DNA of 64,000 nucleotides, taken from RGIG3178 sp964533965 (GTDB taxonomy: Bacteria; Bacillota; Clostridia; Christensenellales; QAND01). The position numbers were made by a program, and so were the translations under genes. This document shows positions 58,995 through 64,000 of this stretch, piece by piece. A model generated the notes under the pieces. The model was given only the letters and a program-made list of their open reading frames with translations. It was not told where the DNA came from and did not search any database. Where the stretch lies: NCBI GenBank assembly GCA_964533965.1, contig CAZHNN010000004.1, forward strand, positions 68,036-132,035, written 5' to 3'. Every line of letters starts with the position of its first letter. The stretch's first letter is position 1.

Positions 58995-59876
58995 TTACGC
59001 CTCCTTGGCATAGTAATGCAGGAATATCTCCTCAAGATCTGGCTCAGTGATGGATACGTTGATGAGGTCGAGTTCGGCGATCCGTTTCATAATGGCATTG
59101 ATGCTGCCTTTATAGATGAAGTTGGCGCTGTTGTTCTTGATTAAAAGATCGCTCACGCCGGCGATATGGAACGTGCCGTTGGAAAGATCGGATCTGGATT
59201 CGATGCTGATCCGCTTATAGCTGTTTTCCTGCAGATCGCTCATCTTTTCCATCCGTATGATCTTGCCTTCCTTGATGAGGGCGACCCTGTTGCACATCCG
59301 CTGTACTTCGCTGAGGATATGTGAGGAGAAGAACACCGTAGCTCCTTTTCTGTTTTCCCCGCGGATGAGCTCGAAGAATTTCTGCTGCATCAGCGGGTCA
59401 AGTCCGCTGGTGGGTTCGTCAAGGATGATCAGTTTGGGTTCATGAAGCAGCCCTTGCACGATACCAACTTTTTTCTTGTTGCCATAGGACAGATCGTCGA
59501 TCCGCCTTTTGAGATCGAGTTCCATAATTTCCGCAAGCTCATGCATCCGTTTTGTGCAATCCTTTTGATAGAAACTGGCTGAATATTTTAAAAGGTCCGC
59601 CACTTTCATCTTATCGTAATAAAATACTTCCGAAGGGAGGTAGCCGACATCTTTTCTTACTTCGGGGTGCTCCACACAGTTCTTCCCGAAGATGGCGGCG
59701 CTGCCTGAAGTCGGATAGATCAGACCAAGCAGCGTGCGGATGGTAGTCGATTTTCCGGCGCCGTTCGGACCTATGAACCCGAAGATTTCGCCCTCTTCGA
59801 CGTTTAGGTTGACGTCGATGATGCCCCTGGATTTTCCGTAACTCTTGGTGAGATTTTTCAGTTCGATGACATCCAT
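58995..59876 (-). CDS. ABC transporter ATPase (BcrA-like)
   Basis: A 293-residue ATPase with Walker A 'GPNGAGKSTTI', a Q-loop near 85, signature 'LSYGNKKKVGIVQ' (a variant of LSGGQ), Walker B 'LIILDEPTSGLDP' and switch 'VFFSSHIL'. The signature 'LSYGNKKK' is common in BcrA/YhaQ-like exporters. The C-terminal 70 residues are a small regulatory extension. ATG 59876 follows GGAGGG. Works with the two permeases encoded downstream; regulated probably by the adjacent TetR protein. Confidence 0.92.
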   Translation of the reverse strand: MDVIELKNLTKSYGKSRGIIDVNLNVEEGEIFGFIGPNGAGKSTTIRTLLGLIYPTSGSAAIFGKNCVEHPEVRKDVGYLPSEVFYYDKMKVADLLKYSASFYQKDCTKRMHELAEIMELDLKRRIDDLSYGNKKKVGIVQGLLHEPKLIILDEPTSGLDPLMQQKFFELIRGENRKGATVFFSSHILSEVQRMCNRVALIKEGKIIRMEKMSDLQENSYKRISIESRSDLSNGTFHIAGVSDLLIKNNSANFIYKGSINAIMKRIAELDLINVSITEPDLEEIFLHYYAKEA

Positions 59877-59926
59877 AGGTTTCCCTCCATATATCATTAT
59901 TGGATCGTTGCTTAGTAGTGTTGTAT

Positions 59927-60559
59927 CTATCTTTCTTCCGTCTGTGTGAGATATTCCTGTTTATAGAAATTCCGTTTGAAGAGCTCTATGCTGTCTTTAA
60001 AATCCTTGTAAAAGGCCTCAAGGTCCTGCCCCATCCGACACGATGGCTCGCTGATAAACCCTTCAGTCATACGGATGAGTATGTTCATGACAAGCTTGGG
60101 ATCGATGCCCTCTTTGAATTTCGTAGCATCCATTCCGTCCAGAGCCAAATGGGTACGAAGGCCGTCTCCTTTTTCCAGCATGCGTTGAATGTCCGGACGA
60201 ACCTCTTCATCGCTTTCAAATACAACGCTGTTCAAAAACGCGAAAATGGAAGGATGTCTTTGGATTACTGACAGTTCAATGGTGGCTGCCATCATTATTC
60301 TGTCAAAGAAGTCTGTGATGCAAGGATCGAACTTTTCCTTCATCTCACCATAAAGAGCTTCGCCGCAGAATCGAATCAAATAAAAATACAATTCCCTCTT
60401 GGTTCCAAAATAGTGGAACACCATGGATTTGGATATCCCCGCGGCATCTGCGATATCCTTTGCGGAGGTCTTTTTATATCCGTTTGTGCCAAAGCATAAC
60501 AGCGCGGCGTCAATGATGGTATGTTGCCTTTCTTTAGGCAGATTGAAGAAATTTTCCAC
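59927..60559 (-). CDS. TetR-family regulator
   Basis: A 210-residue protein with an N-terminal TetR helix-turn-helix: 'IIDAALLCFGTNGYKKTSAKDIADAAGISKSMVFHYFGTKRELY' (key parts: 'GYKKTSAKDIA', 'SKSMVFHYFGTK'). The ligand-binding domain is of the TetR_C group typical for transporter regulators. GTG 60559 is the start, behind AGGAG with a 6-base spacer. First gene of the ABC-transporter unit, 50 bases ahead of the ATPase. Confidence 0.92.
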   Translation of the reverse strand: MENFFNLPKERQHTIIDAALLCFGTNGYKKTSAKDIADAAGISKSMVFHYFGTKRELYFYLIRFCGEALYGEMKEKFDPCITDFFDRIMMAATIELSVIQRHPSIFAFLNSVVFESDEEVRPDIQRMLEKGDGLRTHLALDGMDATKFKEGIDPKLVMNILIRMTEGFISEPSCRMGQDLEAFYKDFKDSIELFKRNFYKQEYLTQTEER

Positions 60560-60614
60560 TAATATCTCCTGTTCTTTCTCCGAGCCGGTTCCTTTTTCGA
60601 CCGATTCGGTTTAA

Positions 60615-60643
60615 AGTGTAACGAGTTCAACCGTTCCGGTCAA
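60615..60643 (-). promoter_or_regulatory. Promoter of the TetR-ABC operon with spacer palindrome
   Basis: On the minus strand TTGACC (60638-60643) and TACACT (60615-60620) are 17 bases apart. ACCG-GAA-CGGT at the -35 end of the spacer is a possible TetR operator. The rest of the 381-bp interval 60560-60940 shows nothing supportable. Confidence 0.6.
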
Positions 60644-60940
60644 TCGCTTTTGCAGAATCCTTATAAAATCTTTATATGGCGAACATATATTCGCCTTTCT
60701 ATGCTGCGATTATCTTTTGTATTTCTAACCGAAAAAGAAAAAACCCCCTTTTTCTAGGCGGTTTGGCGGAAAAGAGGGATTTACACGCTGCTCACTGTGG
60801 GCTCGGATTTCGCTACCGCTGGCTCTTGCCAATGCTTTCAGAAAATTCGGTTGCATGTGAGAAGTCACTTCGGGGGTACACTTGTCGAACGAATCAAGTT
60901 AGGATTGCCTTAACCACGAGACCGATAAGATTCCATCTTC

Positions 60941-61315
60941 CTACAGTGTCTTCTCTCCTATAAACCGGCACAAAGCCCTTATATCAATCTTACCGCTGAA
61001 TTCAAACCTTACCTTTCCGAGGCCTGAGAACCATAGTTCCATCTCGCTGTCCAAATCGAAATGCCCGGCTGTCTCAACAGAAAAGACCTGAATGCGTGCA
61101 TAGGGTAGAGAAGAATAATCTATCTTCTTACCAGTAATACCCTGAGCGTTTACAGCGATAATACGCTTGTCCGTGAATATGACAGAGTCGCGGATTGCTT
61201 GATAGGCAAAAATAACCTTTTCATTTGGAAGAAGGATCTCGCTAACCTGCTGGGCACCGGCTTCAGCAGCAATAGGTTTCAGCTTAAATATGGAACCATT
61301 TTGAAAATCGATCAT
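60941..61315 (-). CDS. PH-domain protein (bPH/YvbH-like)
   Basis: A 124-residue soluble protein matching the bacterial pleckstrin-homology group: 'LLPNEKVIFAYQAIRDSVIFTDKRIIAVN' (part), 'KIDYSSLPYARIQVFSVETAG', 'DLDSEMELWFSG' and 'RALCRFIGEKTL'. The 'T(D/N)KR(I/L)I' and 'YSSLPY(A/S)' turns are diagnostic. Function of the family is unproven; members occur near stress and membrane genes. AGGGGATTT precedes the ATG. Confidence 0.88.
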   Translation of the reverse strand: MIDFQNGSIFKLKPIAAEAGAQQVSEILLPNEKVIFAYQAIRDSVIFTDKRIIAVNAQGITGKKIDYSSLPYARIQVFSVETAGHFDLDSEMELWFSGLGKVRFEFSGKIDIRALCRFIGEKTL

Positions 61316-61351
61316 TAATAAATCCCCTTTGTTTGTAAATAGAACGTGTTA

Positions 61352-62257
61352 TTAATTGTACAAGATTACGTATGCACAGATCGCTGGCATTTTCTTATCT
61401 GTTCTGTTTTGGACATAGTTGTACATACCGTAAACCACACCATAAATTCTAATGGTGTTGCCGGCTTTCGGTTTGCGTTCCTTTGCCGCGTATTGATATA
61501 CCACGTTGATTGTTTCTTTTTTATTTCCATTAAGATAAACCGTCAATTCTCCGTCAGCTGCAAATAAAGCAGTTTGTTTGACCACTGATTTTACTTTTCC
61601 TTTTATCTCAACGAGCTTTCCGACATAAGGAGCTTCATTAATCATGCAGTTTTTATAATCGTCATCTGTAAATGCTAAGACCTTAGTTGCAAGGCTGGCA
61701 GCGCGTGAATCTTGTTCTGCTTGTGTCTCAGTACGATATCCATTTTCAAAGGTACCTTCAAAAATAACATTGCCTGCTAGATCATACAGTGCACCTTTAC
61801 CGTTATAAACTTCTTTAGCAAATGATCCTTTATAAAACAGTTTGCCAGTATCATATTTTTCACCACTCACTAAATAGTCATTTTCGTAAGTTCCTTGTTC
61901 GCTGATCCCAAAACTCCATGTCGTCAACCCTTTACCTTGAAAATGACCGTTAGCAAAATCACCAAGATAGGTCCATGTAGTTCCATAATTATTTCTAGTT
62001 ACAAATTTCCCTTGCCCAGTGGGCATGCCATTTACGAGCGTGCCAGTATACTTACCTGCTCTTGATCCAAAAGCAAGCTTTAATGTGATATCAAAATCTG
62101 TTACAGCCACACCATTAGCAACGGTTGGGGCTGGAGTCGAAGTCAACGCTGGTGCCGGAGTCTGTGTCTGTAATGATTGTGTTGATGTTTGGGCAGAGCA
62201 TGACAAGAGAGAAAAGATAGTTAATAACGTTACCAGGATCACAGCGACTTTTTTCAT
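61352..62257 (-). CDS. MORN-repeat lipoprotein with C-terminal OB-like domain
   Basis: A 301-residue lipoprotein: signal and lipobox 'IFSLLSCSAQ' (Cys about 20), a Thr/Pro/Gln-rich linker, then four MORN-like repeats ('YTGTLVNGMPTGQGKF', 'YLGDFANGHFQGKG', 'YKGSFAKEVYNGKG', 'FEGTFENGY'), a helix, and a C-terminal beta-rich segment 'YVGKLVEIKGKVKSV...TIRIYGVVYGMY' resembling the OB-fold tail seen on some Firmicute lipoproteins. Anchored outside the membrane; MORN repeats bind lipids or proteins. GGGGGA precedes ATG 62257. Its leader resembles that of the next upstream lipoprotein gene. Confidence 0.82.
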   Translation of the reverse strand: MKKVAVILVTLLTIFSLLSCSAQTSTQSLQTQTPAPALTSTPAPTVANGVAVTDFDITLKLAFGSRAGKYTGTLVNGMPTGQGKFVTRNNYGTTWTYLGDFANGHFQGKGLTTWSFGISEQGTYENDYLVSGEKYDTGKLFYKGSFAKEVYNGKGALYDLAGNVIFEGTFENGYRTETQAEQDSRAASLATKVLAFTDDDYKNCMINEAPYVGKLVEIKGKVKSVVKQTALFAADGELTVYLNGNKKETINVVYQYAAKERKPKAGNTIRIYGVVYGMYNYVQNRTDKKMPAICAYVILYN

Positions 62258-62441
62258 TTGTATCCCCCACTCAATTAATTCGATGCCACAGGAACATATC
62301 TTGGTTGACTGCTTTAGATCTCCGAGCATTGAGTATCGTCAGAGAATGGCTGGACATTTCTATTTTAGAAATGGAAATGCAGCGACGCCGATAATACCGG
62401 CAGAGAGAAATAGAACGCTTCTTTTCGTAGAAAATCCCCTG

Positions 62442-63086
62442 TTAATTAATTTTCAATGATGCACGAGTTAATTTAATATACTGTCCTGATTTAATGGTTA
62501 TATATCTATCGTTTTCAAAGTTTTTATTTGATATAATTGCTCCAAACAGATGGCTGCTGTTTTTATCGATTTCATAATATCCGTGTCCACTAGGTATGAC
62601 TTTATATTCACCCGGCTTAAAATGAACGCCGCACTTGTACATTCCATCAGGCAATAAACCATCAACGGGCTTAACAACAGGAGCGTCTATAAAAGCGTAC
62701 ATTCTACCGCCATTGAAAGAGAAGTATTGACCGTTCTTTAAGGTCACAATTGTTTGATTGTTAAAATTATCATTTGCTATGAGTGATGAAAATTCGCCTG
62801 ATGAATCTTTAGTAATCTCAAAATACGTGTATTTAGATGTAATAATTACATACTCACCTTCAGGAATATCAGTCCCGACTTTATACATTCCAGAAGCCCA
62901 GGATTTTACCGGGGTCGCTTGCGGAGCTGTGGGCTGCGCTATTGCCGTCGTGGTTTGGGCGGCTGTAGATTGTAATCCCGTTGTCTGTGTAGCGGCCGGA
63001 GTGCTCAAAGTTTTTGATGTTGATGCAGTGCATCCACTTAGCCCGATGAACAAAATACAGAACAGTGCAGCGAATAACCTTTTCAT
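62442..63086 (-). CDS. Lipoprotein with two 'GxYKVGxDIPxGEY' repeats
   Basis: A 214-residue lipoprotein: signal with lipobox 'FIGLSGCTAS', a Ser/Thr/Gln-rich spacer, then two copies of a ~65-residue beta-rich repeat, beginning 'SGMYKVGTDIPEGEYVI' and 'DGMYKCGVHFKPGEYKV' and each ending in '(T/S)-x-GQY(F/I)'. The repeat is familiar from many Firmicute lipoproteins without known function. GGGGGTTTACAA precedes ATG 63086. Base composition is more AT-rich than the left half of the window. Confidence 0.8.
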   Translation of the reverse strand: MKRLFAALFCILFIGLSGCTASTSKTLSTPAATQTTGLQSTAAQTTTAIAQPTAPQATPVKSWASGMYKVGTDIPEGEYVIITSKYTYFEITKDSSGEFSSLIANDNFNNQTIVTLKNGQYFSFNGGRMYAFIDAPVVKPVDGLLPDGMYKCGVHFKPGEYKVIPSGHGYYEIDKNSSHLFGAIISNKNFENDRYITIKSGQYIKLTRASLKIN

Positions 63087-63142
63087 TTGTAAACCCCCAT
63101 TCAATTTCTGTTCGATGAATTACGACGAATTTCGACATCTAT

Positions 63143-63168
63143 AATTAAAAAAGCACCCCTTGGGTGCT
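63143..63168 (-). terminator. Terminator of the 102-aa membrane protein gene
   Basis: A 7-bp stem (63152-63158 with 63162-63168); on the minus strand it is followed by CTTTTTTAA. Confidence 0.8.
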
Positions 63169-63282
63169 ATTTCTTAGCTTGTTTTCTGGAAGTCTCTATG
63201 AATATTCGTAACATGATCTGTTCCTCCCTGTTTGGATAATACTAATCACCGACAATCCAGCTTCTGTAAGCCCCGTAAGCGA

Positions 63283-63591
63283 CTAAGCATCTGTATCATC
63301 CTGCGTCTTTGACTTTTGAATTTCGTCATAGATGATTTTTGCATCACCCTTGTATTCTCTTCTCAGCTTGATAAACCGCGCCCAGTCGAGCGTTAATAGC
63401 GGTAATGTTACTCCCGTCATAATAACCGATGCGACTAAATTGCTATAGTCTTTCATAACTGTGACCATAAACAAAAGATTGAGATATGGGCCCAACAAAA
63501 TTAACGTATGTAATATTTGCATCGGCATTTTTGGTTTTATTAACTTCTCGAATGCTTTTTGTGTATATACCTTTTCGTCCTTTTGTTTCAA
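63283..63591 (-). CDS. Two-helix membrane protein, unknown
   Basis: A 102-residue protein with two hydrophobic helices ('MQILHTLILLGPYLNLLFMV', 'LVASVIMTGVTLPLLTL') flanked by charged ends ('FIKLRREYKGDAKIIYDEI'). TTG 63591 is chosen: AGGAG lies 7 bases upstream, whereas an upstream ATG at 63621 has none. Sits beside a decayed XRE gene; the pair layout (XRE plus small membrane protein) resembles that at 52309. Family not recognised. Confidence 0.6.
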   Translation of the reverse strand: MKQKDEKVYTQKAFEKLIKPKMPMQILHTLILLGPYLNLLFMVTVMKDYSNLVASVIMTGVTLPLLTLDWARFIKLRREYKGDAKIIYDEIQKSKTQDDTDA

Positions 63592-63652
63592 TAAATCACT
63601 CCTGTATATACTATCCGGCATATGAAAGGGTGGTAAACCAAATTGCTTTACA

Positions 63653-63960
63653 TTATTTTTTCGTCTTCCTATATGTCTCCAAAAAGGTTCTTAGTATCGC
63701 CCGTTCTTCCGACGTTGCATCGCTGAAATCGTCCTCTTCCTCGCGCATGACGATGATCCGCGGTTGGCCTTGAGGATCGTCCTTTGCAGTCAAGAAGGTA
63801 ATCTACCAAGACGCCAAAGTAGTCGGCAATACGGTAAATAGCTTCATAAAGGATTTGTTTCTACCAGATTTCTAATCGCTAACTGTCGAATGCATGAATC
63901 TCAAGTTTCGACACATATTGTTTGTCGCAACTTCACGCGGTAGATACTTTTGGTTGTTTT
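63653..63960 (-). pseudogene. Decayed XRE-family regulator gene
   Basis: On the minus strand one frame encodes 'EAIYRIADYFGVLVDYLLD' (the C-terminal helix pattern of XRE regulators) and then shifts by one base near 63795 into 'AKDDPQGQPRIIVMREEEDDFS' and '...FLETYRKTKK' before the stop at 63653. Upstream of this, 63840-63960 contains further stops and no intact helix-turn-helix. It is therefore a remnant, unless sequencing errors at the window's end are responsible. The window ends before any start codon can be judged. Confidence 0.6.
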
Positions 63961-64000
63961 TGTCGTAACTCAAATATACCACGCGAATACACGTAAATCA

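Overview
The window looks like chromosomal DNA of a strictly anaerobic Firmicute, probably class Clostridia; I would not name a genus. The reasons are strong AGGAGG-type ribosome binding sites, frequent TTG/GTG starts, a flavodiiron protein plus a two-iron superoxide reductase, LytR-CpsA-Psr proteins, a SleB-type hydrolase, a DUF815 ATPase, an ABC-F protein and a PP2C/Ser-Thr kinase set. No rRNA, tRNA, CRISPR array or complete insertion sequence was recognised. A 10-N scaffold gap at 1402-1411 breaks one gene, and both window edges are incomplete.

Layout. 1-2174: 3' end of a UPF0210 gene, a gapped Lrp/AsnC regulator and a LysE exporter. 2175-2852: a gene-free element with about 120-bp inverted arms. 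2853-4565 (-): phosphohexomutase. 4705-15737 (+): one tightly packed 11-gene operon that makes GDP-mannose and GDP-D-rhamnose (manA, manC, gmd, rmd), exports a polymer (wzm, wzt) and carries four GT4 glycosyltransferases and a coiled-coil protein. 15792-19247: DtxR-type regulator divergent from a CtpE-like P-type ATPase and a cyclophilin. 19352-23652: tandem LCP genes, the first frameshifted. 23737-28821 (-): aminotransferase and 2-hydroxyacid dehydrogenase, a cysteine-cluster protein with a small cysteine-containing ORF, flavodoxin and flavodiiron protein. 29145-32764: a small ORF, enolase, a small phage-like membrane protein and an MFS exporter. 32998-36993 (-): amino-acid permease, PP2C phosphatase, PII protein and Ser/Thr kinase. 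37571-39049 (+): ABC-F protein with a leader-peptide/alternative-hairpin region. 39108-45903 (-): superoxide reductase, VOC protein, two RCK/TrkA proteins with a Na,K-type P-ATPase, and DUF815. 46169-51657: lone endolysin-holin pair, two paralogous MBL-fold lipoproteins, HpcH aldolase, a membrane protein and a SleB-like hydrolase. 52228-54322: XRE regulator, membrane protein and B12-type radical SAM. 54360-63960: PAS-GGDEF-EAL protein, alpha/beta hydrolase, TetR-controlled ABC transporter, PH-domain protein, two repeat-containing lipoproteins and a decayed XRE gene.

The best candidates for undescribed biology are: (i) a PII protein that lacks the uridylylation tyrosine but has Ser50 where cyanobacterial PII is phosphorylated, encoded between a PP2C phosphatase and a Ser/Thr kinase; (ii) four tandem terminator-shaped hairpins in the 5' leader of an amino-acid permease; (iii) a leader peptide and three mutually exclusive pairing segments ahead of the ABC-F gene; and (iv) a Na,K-type P-ATPase co-transcribed with two RCK proteins and no channel gene.
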